64,000 nucleotides of DNA from Amblyornis subalaris (lineage: Eukaryota > Chordata > Aves > Passeriformes > Ptilonorhynchidae): assembly GCA_018881555.1 (NCBI GenBank), contig JACAXG010000006.1, forward strand, positions 1,178,001 through 1,242,000. The letters run 5' to 3'. The notes under the pieces are model-generated. The model was not told the origin of the DNA. It worked only from the letters and a program-made list of their open reading frames with translations, and did not search any database. The position numbers and the translations under genes are program-made. Below, piece after piece: positions 46,601 to 59,957 of this stretch (the stretch's first letter is position 1; every line of letters begins with the position of its first letter).

Positions 46601-48719
46601 ATAAAGTGTTATAAACTTTATACATTTTCCAGTGAACATCAAAATGAGNACAGTGTTTTGAAGTACAGAAACAAAATAACTGAATGCATCGTCTACACTA
46701 CAAAGGCCAACTACTAAGAGGTGTGTTGGGTCTAGTCATGTTCCAGATACCTGGAAAGTCCTACAGATTGCCACTGAAAGGCTGGCTGGAAGACAAATCA
46801 TGTCACATTCTCAGTCTGTGTTAGCTCCTCTCCCTCTCTAAAAGGCTAAAGNTGAGAACTGCAGTTACTCTCTCTTCTGCTCTTTCGTGGTAATTAGGGA
46901 GTAAAATATNGTTCTGTTCTCTACATGGACAAACCAGATTCAAGTTTTCTTAGACTGCTCTTGCTCTTATACTGCTCTTACATGCAGTACATACAGATCA
47001 CTAAACAAGATGTTGAAGCAAGAAACTGCAGAAAATACCTCTTCCATCTTTCAAAAAGAGAGAAGCACTTCCACTTGCTGACAATATGGCACTCCCCCCG
47101 TCTTCTCAGTTTACCCTGTATCTGCTTTTCAGCTGCAGCATAACACACACTGATGTGGCTATGTGGCCCTAAAGCCAAATTCAGTTCCAAAATATCCTGT
47201 TTGTGGGACTGAGACTGACTCTTTGGAGACAACCAAACTCTCAAGAAAAAAACTAGTGCAGAATAACCTTGGACACATGAATATTAAGAGATATCTCCCA
47301 TTCTGTCTTGTATTTGTCAGAACAGCAAAAAGAACTGCCAACTTACCAGCACTCACAGGGTTACTACTGCAAGGACAAGAGTGCCAGGAGTGTTATGGGA
47401 TACACTTTATTGGCAGCCAGCTACAGGATGGACTGGCTGGATACCTGCAAGATCATAGGCAGAAAACTTCTGAAAAAGCTGCCCTGCGGGGATGGGCTGA
47501 AGTTGCCCTACGTATCCTATTGTGAGTAGAGGGTTGAACAAATGGACCCACATCCTGAACATGTGTCAGACCCTGTTACCAAGAAAAACGCTTTCCAATT
47601 ACCACATCTGCTCTCAGAGCACAGAAGGGACTGCCAACAGGAACACTGCTGGGCTGGAATTGTTAAGCAATTATTTGCAGATCAACGTCTTCAGGAGCAG
47701 CTAAAACCTCTCTTACCAGGCAAACACAGAGCAATTGCTGGATATACCAAATAGGCAGTAGTTCATTTAGTTGCAAGCTTGAAAACAAGGTCAATTCCAG
47801 CACTTTTCCCAAATCCAGCAACATCCCTTACTGCAACACAGGTATGATTATCCTGCTCTCATCATGCTCAGTACACTTAAAGCACTCAGTGCAATGAGAA
47901 CCCTGATGCAGGCTTGACCTCAGATGAAACAGACAGGTCAGTTCCACTCTATTCCCTTTTTTCCTTTTAGGCAATTACTGATATGCACGACTCGTATTTC
48001 ACAAGCCACAACATATTTTTTTAAGATACTTAACAATAGACATTTAACAGACAGAGTTTATTTGACCCAAAAGCCTTGCTCCCATCCAAAGAATTCACTG
48101 CCACCTGCAAGCAGGAAATCACATGTAGAGGAATCTTGAGAAGGAATGGGAGGCCAGAGTACCAAAGAAATTGAAAGAGACAACAGTCTATTTAGTATGC
48201 TGACTGCTTCTCACTCAGTGCTCAGCTTTTAGTATGATACACACCACATTTGAACAAATGAGGGATTTGGTTTTAGTTTTCTATCTTTGCTGTTTGGGAG
48301 GTATTTTTTATTTTCTGGAATCTTCAAGAAAAGTGGGCCTTCCATCCTCCAAGTCAAAGACAAGAAGTCATGATCTTGGCATCAGTGCCACCCCCCATTA
48401 CACCATCAGAAATCAATACGTTGCCCAGCATCCCTACTGACATGTTTGAAATTACACTCATACAAACCACTTGCGTCAGGCAATGGCTCCATTCCAGAAA
48501 CACACAACATTACCAAGAGCGGAGTATGGCCCCTAGTTTTAACCTACTTTAAAATATATCTTACAAATGCATTCCTATAAATCTGATCACAGCAAAATAT
48601 ATAGTGGTGTTTAAATGGCAGGAAAGTTGAATTCCGACAACTCAATCTTTAAACCAGTGAGAAACATGGGCAATTTTAAAAGAAAACAACAGACTTCTCA
48701 AATAGAGACATTTGTGAAA

Positions 48720-48758
48720 TACACATGCACACACACACTCTCGCACACACACGCACCC
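48720..48758. repeat. (CA)n-rich tract
   Basis: An interrupted CA repeat (ACACATGCACACACACAC, then TCGCACACACACGCACC). On the minus strand it is GT-rich and lies just past the possible DUSP22 polyA variant. Confidence 0.85.
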
Positions 48759-49798
48759 ACTTAACTTTACTCAGTGTTAGATTAAGATTACACAAGGCAA
48801 TTTTCAAGGTTGCATTTACAACCACAATGACAAGAACAGCATTTTTGAGGTAGCTGAAGTCAAAGAGCAAACCACAGCACAAGCAAAGAAACAGGTGCTC
48901 GCACTCACACCGAGCCCACTCTTTGGAGACACGTTATCGTGTGCGCAGAGGCGTGTGTTGAAGAGGCACGTGTTCCGTNGGGAATGAAGTTCAGCGGCAC
49001 TGGAGACCAGATAAACTATTCTCCGGAGAAGCTTATGTTGGGAGACCAGATGCACAATCAAGGGACCACGGCTTAAATCACTGCACACCAGCTGAGCTGT
49101 GGTAACAGCCTGGGTGCTCTTGGTCTGTGGCAGCTCTGCCAACAGCTCTGTCTCACGGGCACTGAAGCAAACACAACTGTGGCGGTTGAAGGTGTTATTA
49201 CTCAGAGCTGTCTGTCCCACTTCTCTCCTGGATGCTACTGCTGGTAGAAAGGTACATGTGCCTCTGTCCCACCTGCTCCAGCTTTCAAGCCCAGCATGCA
49301 AGTTTACGCCCACCTCCACACTATTACTTGCCAATGGACTGTGAACAGGAGCAGCAGAGACACAGACTCGAGTTCCCTTCATCAGGTGCAGTAACACCTT
49401 TGCCACACTAATAGTGCAGAGATGCCAAACTGCCACAGCTTGAATCACCAGACTTCATCTCTCCAAGCCCTTTGCTAGCCTACAACACGAGGAGTTGAGC
49501 TAACCTCACAGCAAATGCCAGGCAACGTGGGCAGAAGGGGATAATAGCTGTGGCTGGTGGACAAACTGCCTCAGCCACAGTAACTGGATCCTGTCTCTGG
49601 GCACAAAAAGAGCTCGATCCTGCCCAAATTACAAAACTGTGTGAAACACACTCATACACACACATACATAATGTCATCAAGAAGCTTTCTATAAATCAAC
49701 AGTTTGCATGGTTTACTGCTGAAAGTCTTGAAGATGGGATGGAAAACATGGCAAGATGTTTTGCAAAGGTAGAACGAAAAAAAATAGACCTCCTGCGA
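48750..49798 (-). other. DUSP22: DUSP22 3' UTR, end uncertain
   Basis: No canonical AATAAA lies within the first kilobase after the stop codon on the minus strand. The nearest plausible end is a variant AGTAAA at 48771-48766, followed by a long GT-rich run (the plus-strand CA-rich tract at 48720-48758). The next AATAAA is at 47411-47406, with a poorer downstream element. The UTR could extend there or further. Confidence 0.25.
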
Positions 49799-49984
49799 TT
49801 AGGTCTCTGTTGTGTAGTTGCTGTATGAGAGAGATGGCACAGATGAGAAGTTGTTATTCCACTGCCTTCCTCCAGTAGTCTGATGCAACTCTGCCTGCTC
49901 TTTATATTTGCTCAGAAGATTTTTGGCTTCTTGCAGATCCTGAGAAGAGTTTTCCCCATATTCTTCTTTCAGCCACTGCCTGAA
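49799..49984 (-). CDS. DUSP22: DUSP22 last coding exon, long-isoform C-terminus
   Basis: The acceptor is GATTTTTGCAG before 49984. The exon codes FRQWLKEEYGENSSQDLQEA, KNLLSKYKEQAELHQ and a tail ending SYSNYTTET, with the stop at 49801-49799. It corresponds to the mammalian isoform whose tail continues through KYKEQ, and not to the shorter isoform ending in FLRRL. Confidence 0.93.
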   Translation of the reverse strand, partial: FRQWLKEEYGENSSQDLQEAKNLLSKYKEQAELHQTTGGRQWNNNFSSVPSLSYSNYTTET

Positions 49985-52900
49985 CTGCAAAAATCGAACA
50001 CACATACACAATATAATGAAACAATAACACAAGATTGATGGAGAAGTAATACTTCTTCCTGACTACAGAGTTTCAAGAGCCTTTAACATCATAAGCAGTT
50101 TAAAGGAAAGTGTTCCAAATATTGCATGTACTTCAACAGCAGCACAGAATACACAGGCATAGGAACACATATGTAAAATCACTGAGAAATCACTTACATC
50201 CCCTAAAATAGCACATTTGTGGAACAGTCTGGCTGACTGGGATAATACAGAATAAGGAACACTTGCTGGGAAAAGACATCCTGGACTTAAAATCTCCCCG
50301 TTTCTGCAGCATACACACACAACAAGATGAATTAGTGCGGAAGCCAATATGATCAGCCAACTTGCCCAAGTCACAACAGGCTGCAAGAAGGCTGAAGATC
50401 AAAAAGTGAACCACTCTGACAGGTTTTTTATCTTGAGTTCACAAACACCAGTAGTAAAAAAGGTAGTGTAGATATCCCAATAGGTGTCTTATGGGAAGAA
50501 ATAGTCCAGGAGCTTTACAAGCTATAGAATAGGACACTATATGTTACTGACATGAATGACTGAATACAGTACACAGTAAGAGATATATATACCAGTCTAG
50601 TTGAAGGTCAATCCAGCTCTGTATCCTGATATGAGTAACCAGATGTAAATGCTGAGGAAAGAATAAAGCAATGCCAGGGCAATAATGCTGGGACCTTTTC
50701 CCTGGCCATTTCCTCAGCTTACAGCAATTTTCAGCTCAGGTGCTTTCAGAGGCTGAGGCAGGATCTTTGTGTTTGATAGCAACAAATTAATTTTTCTGTC
50801 ATGAGATGACACTTTAAACCCACAATTTTTCACCACAAGATGTCTGTATGCCAACAAGCTCCCTAAGTACGTATCGTATAAACCCTCCACTCCTTTTCCT
50901 TGATTTGGACCTGCCAACAGGTAACTCCATCTCATAGGAAAGAGTGGAAATTTCACATGTTCACTTTCTCTATCCACTCAGCTTTACAGACCTTAATCAC
51001 ATTCCCATCCTTCTCTGTCACTTCTTTGCCAGTTGGAGAATTTGAGTCCAGCTGAGGACAATTCCAGCTGAGGAACTGTCCAATTCCTGACAGTTTTGTT
51101 GAGCTTCTCTGCAGAAGCAGGTAATAAACACAGACCCCAACTGTTGTGTTCCAGTGGGGATAATATTAATTTTCCAAATCTTAACCTTCATTGCTTCATT
51201 CTGTTTGGGGCTCATGAACAGCTTGATCCATAAAGATCATTTACTAAGACATTGGGAGCCACAACCCTAACATAGTTACTCCTTCTTATTCCTAAAAGAA
51301 GTCCTGAGTCAAATCTGAAGCCTCAGGCTACCATGTGCAAGTTTGCAACAGGTAGAAACTATGTTGTGACCTTGGTAACTAAACCTCATCCTGTAAGACT
51401 AAGATATAAAGGACAACATTCCAGAGAGCCCAGAAGATACCATCACCCTGCGGTGGCACAGCAAAACACCCAGTGCTGCTGAAATCTGAAAAAAGTTCAC
51501 GCCCTTGGCAGATGGCATTATTCCACTGAAATCAGGTGTGTAAACAGACACCTGCTAAGGATGTGGTTGCTCTTAAGAGACAGTAAGAAACTACAGCCCA
51601 GCCAGTGAATACAGGTGGATACTTCTTTTTGCAACCTACTGCCTCCCTCTCAGTGAAAAAAGGCAGAATGCGCCGTCCATGGTGGATGAAAAAAAAAGAG
51701 ACGTTACTGTCTTTATCAGGCTATTTGCATATAGCCTTAATTGTCATTGCTGTTAGACCAAACCAATTAGAGTAGAAATGACTGTAAGGGAGGAAGGAGA
51801 CAAGTCTGGAAAGTCCCTCTCTGACTTTTGTCTCTTAAANATCAGTTATTCTACCATTTACACCAGTTCCAAACGATCCAGGAAACATTCAGTTAAATAT
51901 TAAAATAACTCAAATGTTTACAGTTGCAAACTGCATCACGCAAAACAAATGGTAATTTCTAAACTCTGAGCTTTCTGCAGCAGAATGACATGGATGGAAT
52001 AAAAAAAACCAACATCCTTTGCCTCATGTATTTTGTTTTCCGATTTTGGTTTGCCTCTGTTGTTGTTATTTTTAATAAACAGAACAGGCACAAAAGCCCA
52101 GAGAAGAGCAACACGCTGAGCAATGGAAAATGGAGGGGACGGCCAGAATAGGTTGGTAACATAAGTGGAAGTCACCAATCACCCACATGGAGCATGTCTT
52201 TTGCGTGGGATGGTTCTTTTTTGGACTAAGAAAGTAATTTTTGTTTTATGAAACCCTCTTGGCAGTCCTTCTCTTCAATCAATTCTCCTTATCCTACAAA
52301 GCCTTCAAAGGCTAATTAGGAAAAAAAGTGTTAGATTTGAGCCTGCCCTACACCTAGTTTAACTCCTGGATAGTAAAGGTTTCTGATCATGATTTCTTCC
52401 CTGCTTACTATTCCAAATGAATGTGTTGGGGGGAAATCCACTATTTTTATGCAACTGGTACTTGTAGGCTGGTCTTTCTGCTGTGTTCTGAGCAACTCAT
52501 CCTTTAGTTTTCACCCCTCTAAAGGTGTCAATCTTGTACTGTGTCTTAGCTCACATGAAGCAACCACTAGACTGACAGCACAGCTGGGCAGGAGGTGTTT
52601 AGATGCTGTGCTTCTTCCTTCTCCCATCCAGCATTCCCTGATACGTTCAGATCTATCTGTACCGCCTCAGTGGAGCAGGCTGGGCTAAGAAATCACTCCC
52701 TCAAGGCAAAAACAGGGAGTCAGATAAACCACATAGGCCACAAAATAAGAAGAAGTAGCACATGGTCTGACTTGGAGTTGTGTTTCACAGCTCTTGTTTG
52801 TAGTTCATTTACCTGATCAACATCATGTTTTTCGAATTCCTGTAGCTGTCTCTGGAAGCCCATGTTTGGATTGGCACAGGATCTTGCTGCACGGACAACA

Positions 52901-55900
52901 GACAGAGAATCTTCCCAACCAAAATCTGTGATGGTCATGATGTAGGCAACCACCAATGTTACACTCCTAGAGACACCTGCAAGGCTGCATGGAAAATGAG
53001 GTGCAATACACTGAAGCAGTGCTGTACTTCACCTGTCACAGTTAAAAGCATCACTTCTCAACAACACAGCAGACTGCTGTGTTGCTTGCCGCGAGGAGAA
53101 AATATTACAATATTTGAGTCAAATGGGTTTGGTGCTGCTTTTTCAAATGTAGCAGAACAAACCTACAACATGATCAAGAAAGTGGGCTCTGAGTCGTAAT
53201 TCATATGAGACTGAAAAAGAAGAAATAAGCATGAAGCCTTCACAAAAGCAGGGGACAGTGCACACATTCTAAGTTAGATTTGGATTTTAATAAGGCAGAA
53301 ATAAGTTACCCACTTTCGTCTGCTTGTATAGATCAGAGCAATGGAGTAAGACTCTTCCCTCTTCACCATGAATAAAGGCTGCAATTTCATGGGGCCAAAA
53401 TGAACTTTAACTGAACCGTTAAAAAGTACATATGTCTGGTTGCTTGAGTTCCTCTTTCTGTTATCCCCTGCACTGTGCAGCTTCANCTCTCAGGACTCCA
53501 GTCTCCCCATGTGAAAAGCTGGGATAGAGTAAGAATTATGCCTGGTTGGACAGCACTGGACGAACTCAGAACTATTACTATTGAATACTACTGAAACATA
53601 AAGAATGTGTTTGAGTTACATTTACCAGAGTAAAAAGAGTTACCAGACCCTTTCACTCAGCATATCAAGAACATTTTACATTTCTGAAATGCTTCACAAA
53701 TTTAAATATGTTTTTTAAAACTCTGTCAGAATTCAGACTACTTATTCCTGGTTTCCATACACTGAGACTGACCAAATGGCTCATGCACAGCCCTGTCATG
53801 AGTCACTAGCAAAGTGAGGATTTATGCTGAGGGCCTGTGTACAAGTCCAGAGTTCAAATCACGAGATGATTCTGATTCCAGATATAGACTCATACATGTC
53901 ACTTGGACATACAGCACCAAGGCTTCAACCAATAGCAGAGAGCAAGAAAAAACCCAGGGTGGGATTTCCTTTTCTATTCTCTACAGTCCCAGGAGCATCT
54001 CTCCAATCAGAGACCTGCTATTAACAAATGCAACATTTGAATGCTTCAGCAGTTTAAAGAAAAAAAAAAAAGAGGGAAAAAAATAAATTTCTGTTCAGAG
54101 AATTTTTTAACAACTCTGAAGTCACCAAAACAGCTGTTAGAGAAACTAATCAAATTATCAGGATTATGGAAATCACATTTAGAAATACAGTGATTAAAAC
54201 NATGGGAAATTAATAATATGTGTCCAGCCAACACATTCCTAGTCAAATCAATCCTACAAAAATGTTTGATAAGAAAAGGTCAAAAAGAATTTCTTGGGCT
54301 TCTTTCATCTCCAGGCAGCTGCCCACCCCAGAGATTCAAAAATCCTAGCATGAGGCTTTAATAGCATTTGCAAATCTTTTGGGGCTCTTCAAATAAAGGG
54401 GGCATGTCAGTCCAAGTGGATTTTGCTACAGAGGGGAGATGAACACTAACTTATTAAAATTATGAACATCCAAATCAAGGTAGAGAAACCCTTAAAAAGT
54501 TTTTTTTAGCAAGCAGTATACGTACCAATGAACTAAGCAGCCTTCACCTGTGAGGCGGCACTCATGGATGAATTTGATGCTCTCTCTGAAATGTCTTGCT
54601 CTGAAAACAGAAGCAGAAGGGGGATAAAGAAAGTGCTCTATTTAGTAAAATCACTACTTAGAAAGAGAGAAATATATCCGAAAGCTCACTTAATGCTGTT
54701 TCTAGAATTTAGAACTGAATATAGGTCTTACAAAGTAAAAGTTACTGTCTGCCAATGAAACACAAAACACTGGCATACTTATTCTCCACTCTCTCCGAAT
54801 AAGAAACTGGTATTTTAGGCACTACAGTGTGATAAACATTCACAAACACTTTATTCTGATGAGTGTCAAGTCTGTATTTTGGTTTGTGTTTTATTCCTCT
54901 TTAAAGTAGTGACTTGACCTCCCACGTCCTCACGTGTGCTCAGGTGTCAGACGGAACTCAGCACAACTACACGAGCAGTTCTCCAGACATATTGTCTCTC
55001 ACGAAGAGAGACTAGCCCTCACCCAAACTTACTCTTAACTTTGATTCTACCTCCTACTTCAAGGCATGTGTTAGGACATATCTAAATGTTAGGACTTTCT
55101 TCCTGGCAACGTGAAATCTCTCCTTTTTGTCCCTGCTATGGAAAAATTCTCAGTTCAAGCCCTGGCTTCTTCAGGTCCTTCCAGTCTCCTTTCAGACAGC
55201 AGTACTCCTTCTGCCTGCATCCAGGGCGTCAGCCTACAGCCTACCTTTTTTAAAGCAGCAGAAAAGAAAAAGTAGAGAAGACTCAGTTTGCAAAACTTAA
55301 GGTTTATAATCTCTTTATCCTTTACACATGCCCCTTCATTTTAAGTGGGGCAGTAACTGGGCAGCTGTCATCATCTAAGTGAGCATGTAGCACTGCCTCT
55401 TTGCATCCCAGTTGCAAGTTGCTCACTCTGGCTTTCCAACTGTGAAGCCTTTGGGGCTGCCTGCAGTTTATCGCAGGTGAAACAGCACCTCTTAGTTCAA
55501 CAGAGTTGGAGTTCACTGTGGCCTTGGAGTGCTCTTGCAATTCACAAGCAGCAGCAATGTGGGCAACACAGACAGAGGAAAGAGGTTCTTAGGGGGCAGT
55601 CATTACCAGGCCTGCTGGCAAAGGCAAACCTGAAAGCACATTGCGCTCAACACCCATGAAACACAACGTCCTGTATTCAAGATGTTTCCCCTCTCTGTGT
55701 GAGTATTATACCACAAGGGTAAAAGAAAAAAACCTCAGCCCAGCACCAGCAGCCACACAAAAATCAGGAATACCCACATAAAAGGAAGCTTCCCTTCCTG
55801 CCTAACAGTGCAGCTGCTGATACTATAAACACTCGCAACCTGGAGGACAACACTGATGCAATAGAGTGTCACTGCCTGTGGCACTTGCAAAGGCAATGAT

Positions 55901-58900
55901 ATCTAAGCTGGAATAAACAAAAAGAAGGATCCTAAAGTCCAAGACTCCTTCTCCAAGGCAGTTCCTGCATCACTGGATACAACATGGAAAACACAGCTAG
56001 AGAAGACTTGAGAAACTTATTTGGAAAATCTCAAGATACAATGCAATCTCAAGCCTTAGAACAGCAGGTCAACTTAGAGGTTTATGTTTCTCGAGGAACT
56101 GATAAAGTATGTGGGGTAAGTGAAGACAAAGCCTTACAAATACATGTTTACTCAGACTGCCATGCAAAACCACTTTCACTGATTGAGTTCTAACAAATCA
56201 TGGTGCTCAGGTCTGCCAGGGGAGCACAAGAGGTTTCACATAAACGAACTTAGAGGACAAATGAGATGTCTGGCTGTGTGTACAAGAGGCATTGCTATTG
56301 CACAATGAAGAAGTGCTTAGCTGAGATTGAAAGCATTCACTCAGAAGCAGCTTGGTTAGGTCTGTATTGACAACATCCCAATCTTCTCATCTTTTCTCTT
56401 TCTCTCTAGAAAATACGGCCAGGAGGGCAGCTTCATGCACCACTGAATTCGTTTCAATGGTCTAGCTCAAGTTTTGGTGAGACACTTCAGTGCTCTGGTT
56501 TGAAAAATATCTGTGACTGAGCATAACACCTTTGCAAGGTACTAAACATTGTGAACTCCATTCCCCCAGTTTTCTTTGCCCTTCCTTACTGCTGATGCTC
56601 GGTCTGCTGAAGTGCTGTCGAGTGTGTTTACAGGAATTCACAAAAATGAGAAGAGAAATAGTCACATCTAGAATTAGCGCTGCTCTGTAGAACCCTGGCC
56701 CCTCCTCACCTTGAGTCGGAGAAAAGGACAAATATACTCCTACACAACCCTATGGCATCAGGGTCTCTTCTGGAGCCAGTAGACATAGTTGCCTAAACTC
56801 ATTTTCAAAGTTATGGTAAAATCATATTTAGACGAAGCTAAGATTGAGGACCAGTTAGCTGTGTGGCAAGTGCCAGACACAAAGAAGAATGGCAAGTCCT
56901 ACATTAACCACAAAACAGTTGATTATCACCTCTAACAGGAAAGCACTTGACAAATGTGTTGATTTGCAGCCTATTTGTTGGACTTCAGGACAATTTATTA
57001 CACGATATCTGGCTTCTACATCTCCCAGCTGAAAGCTGGGTCCTGAACTGCATCATCTTCACAGTGGGAAAACACCACAGGAAGAACCACCAGAACAACG
57101 CCCCTACCAGGATGTTGTAAAAGTTATCTAAACTTATGCATTAGCACGCTGCATAGTCCAAAACTAGACCAACAGCAGAGTTCTGATACCAGAGGTATAT
57201 TTTTATTTGTTGCTAGTTGGACTTCTACAAATATTTATAAAGGTTAAAAAGACAGCATCCAAATCAGATAGGATGAAGCATCTCAATGTTTCTTTCCTTT
57301 GCTAATGCAAATGCAACAAAAATCCTCCAAAATTTTCTCCTCTTAATAGGTCATCTGGCTTCTGTATTATCACCACTAACTACCTGACTGTTGGAAGTTA
57401 ATTCCTTAGAAACACATAGTCAAAGACAATTAACTGGAACTGGGCAAGAAGGGAAGATTTTATTTCTGCAGAATTAACTTTTTAGCGACAAGTTCTATAG
57501 GAGATGACATTTCTGGAGCAGTTACTGGCCCAAGGTAAAATTCTCACGGACCAGGGACAACATTGATTTAACATCTAAGAAGCACTTTGAGTCTCAAAAG
57601 CAACTGCTTTCTTACTGTGCTTGGTAGGGGCAGAACATGGGAGTAGAATCAAGCTTTTGAGACACTTTAGCGAACATCCACATGCTAACAGGGGAATCCC
57701 TGCTGTATTTCCTTGGAAATTCATCCCTCCGAGGAAGAGAACTCCACTAAACAAGTTTTCTAGTAGTAAATGTGCATTATACACACAAGAAACCAGAGGT
57801 TTTCTTCACAAAAACTGAGCTGAAGTGCATTAGGAGTTCACAGTCCCAAAATTCCGTGGGTAAAGGCTTCCAGTTGGACCTTGCTGCTGGGATACAGAGA
57901 AGAGAGCAGTGTGCACCTGGTCACCTGTGCCTGTCAACCATTGCTAAGAAAATACAAGGACCTGCAACACAGGATGCTGCTTTGGTTGGTTGCTTTTTAA
58001 TCCCTGACACCAGCAGAGTCCCTCTTTCAGAAGAAAAGGGTAGATACACAAAGACGTTGCAGAGGGACCAATTCCCTTTCCTGTTCCCCAGCTCTCCCTC
58101 CCTCCGCAGTGGGCACAAGCAGTATGGTTAACCACTCCTAGGTAAGTTTGTGTCCAGTCCTCACAGGCTGAACAAAGACAACTTCCGCTTGCTTTCAGAA
58201 GATTGTACATGTAAAGCAAGCAACGTTGCTATTTGTGAGCATCATGATTCGATTTTACTTGAAGACCTGGACTGTATAAAGCAAAAAAAGAAAAATCGGT
58301 TACTCATCAAGTTTTATTTTAAGTGATAGAATGTATCAGTATTAGAAGTAATGACGTTTGCTTGCAACCACCTGATACCAAAGCAAGTATTTTAGACGCC
58401 TGCAGCGTAACAGAAACAATACTCATGCAAATATTCTAGCTTCTTACTGAAGCTTTAAGAGCCTTGGTACCGCGCCAGGCAGCTGAAGCACAGGAGGTGG
58501 TTTTTCAATATAACTCCTTGATATTTAACAGTAAGGGAATTGTACATTGATTAACGTTCACCATAAATGCCATCCTTTCTCCTTCCATTCCCAATTGACC
58601 CACATCTCTCTTAACAAAGGAAGCAGATTTGGAAAACATTGTCAGAAATGCTACAGACCTCAAAATGCCTACAAACAATTAATGACGTGAATGTTTTCGT
58701 CTAATCTCATTTTTGCTTTCCTACCCAAAAAGATACTTTTAAAAATTTATTTATATTTATTTATTTTAAATATTAAGGCTATAGAAGTTGTCTGTGACAA
58801 AGGCAGTTAGCTATCTGTCTTCTCATTACAGATCTGTCTCGAAATTTAGGGCTTTGGGGTGTTTTTTTATTGGGGGTGGGGTGTGGTGCTTTTTTCTTTT

Positions 58901-59957
58901 TTTCCTCCTTCCACTAAAATCATGACAGAAATACAGAATGAAAAAGCAAATCATCACACATCAAGTGCCACACTGGAATCTTTCTAGAGTATGAGAAACA
59001 CATACTCTAAAAATATCCCCCGAAAGCATGAGCCGGAATATTGCTGTGATACAAGAGAAAAGCAGTGCTGCATTTCCTTCCGTACCTACCAGGCCCCTTT
59101 CCACTACTTGTTTCTCTACAAAACTTGGTAGCAGGATGTGGCTGAAACCCCCCTCACCTCTCCCCAACATACACAGTGAGCTCTAGAAGAAAGAGCTGGT
59201 CACCATCCAAGTTCTTTTGTTTTGATTTCTCCTTGGAATCAAAACTTGCTATGCTCAATTAAAACCAGGGTAAGTCAATTAGCATTACATGAACATTAGC
59301 AGAGATGAGAAAAAGCAAGGCTGGGACACCCTAGCTGCAGTACCTATATCCTCAAGGTAAGAGCCACTGCAGGGCAGAAAACTCCCTGACATGCCAGCTT
59401 ATCCTAAGGGCAGCAGGGACTTCTGAGGCAGGTTCAAGAAGTCCAGAGGAGATAGTTGCAGGGGTAGTTTGCACACTGTGACTTTGTTTTGAAGGCCCAC
59501 TGTGAGGAATTTATTTCAACCCTTGAAGGACCAGGCTTGACACCTCTTTCAAATATTTTTCTTTTGTTAATGGCTGGAGATAAGCACTAACAAAAAAAGA
59601 GGAGCCAAGCACAAAGATTTACAAAAACAGGCTAGGATAAACAGGGNCTGAATTAGGACAGACTTACTAAGGAATTCCTGAAGTTTAAGGCCACCAATCA
59701 AGAGTATTTACATTCCGAGCCTCCTATGAACATTTACAAAAAGCAGGGTGAAATAAAGTGTTACTGTGTTTTCTTAATGGATTAAAAAGCACATTTGTGT
59801 AATACTCATGAGAGATCAGAATCAGATCTTTCAGCAAATTTTAAAATAGGCATCACAGTACCGTGGGATTTCTGGGGTTTTGTGATTTATTTTTAAAGAA
59901 AACTTACAAGTTCTGCGAGGGTGAGTCAGCAGCAGGAATGCACAGATACTTCATTCC
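49799..59957 (-). CDS. DUSP22: Dual specificity phosphatase 22, 3' part in four exons
   Basis: DUSP22 (JKAP, JSP1) is a small cytosolic, N-myristoylated dual specificity phosphatase that acts on JNK-pathway and T-cell receptor signalling proteins such as LCK. Minus-strand exons are 59957-59908, 54600-54526, 52984-52813 and 49984-49799, all with AG/GT borders and matching phases. They code residues 47 to the end in human numbering. Visible are the general-acid loop AADSPSQNL (D57), the P-loop HCLAGVSRS (catalytic C88, R94), SVTLVVAYIMT and the C-terminal tail ending YSNYTTET. That is the long-isoform tail; with a human-length N-terminus the protein would be about 206 residues. Exons for residues 1-46 were not found up to 64000 and should lie to the right. 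No defects were seen. Confidence 0.95.
52813..52984 (-). CDS. DUSP22: DUSP22 exon with P-loop arginine and helices
   Basis: The 172-base exon runs from acceptor CCATGCAG to donor GATCAG-GTAAAT. Its first base completes the cysteine codon. It then codes LAGVSRSVTLVVAYIMT, DFGWEDSLSVVRAARSCANP and GFQRQLQEFEKHDVDQ, closely matching human residues 89-145. It ends in phase 0. Confidence 0.96.
54526..54600 (-). CDS. DUSP22: DUSP22 exon leading to the catalytic cysteine
   Basis: The 75-base exon runs from acceptor TTCTGTTTTCAG to donor CATTG-GTACGT. It codes ARHFRESIKFIHECRL and TGEGCLVH, then TG, the first two bases of the catalytic cysteine codon. It differs from human residues 64-87 at only a few positions. 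Confidence 0.93.
59908..59957 (-). CDS. DUSP22: DUSP22 exon with the general-acid loop
   Basis: This 50-base exon is too small to show as an open frame. Acceptor TTTACACAG follows a long pyrimidine tract and the donor is AACTT-GTAAGT. It codes GMKYLCIPAADSPSQN plus two bases of a leucine codon, against GVKYLCIPAADSPSQNL in human residues 47-63. D57 is the expected general acid. Confidence 0.93.

Larger units (their letters stand above)
29700..48700. other. Intergenic DNA between IRF4 and DUSP22
   Basis: About 19 kb without a recognisable exon, RNA gene or intact transposon other than the two CR1 pieces and simple repeats. The longest open frames (for example 33338-33790 minus, 42093-42485 plus, 44342-44788 plus) show no domain or motif and are probably chance. 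Confidence 0.6.

Noticed and set aside
52720..52812. Extension of DUSP22 frame beyond EKHDVDQ
   Set aside because: The GTAAAT donor and the phase-0 join to FRQWLKEEY in the next exon mark this as intron read-through.
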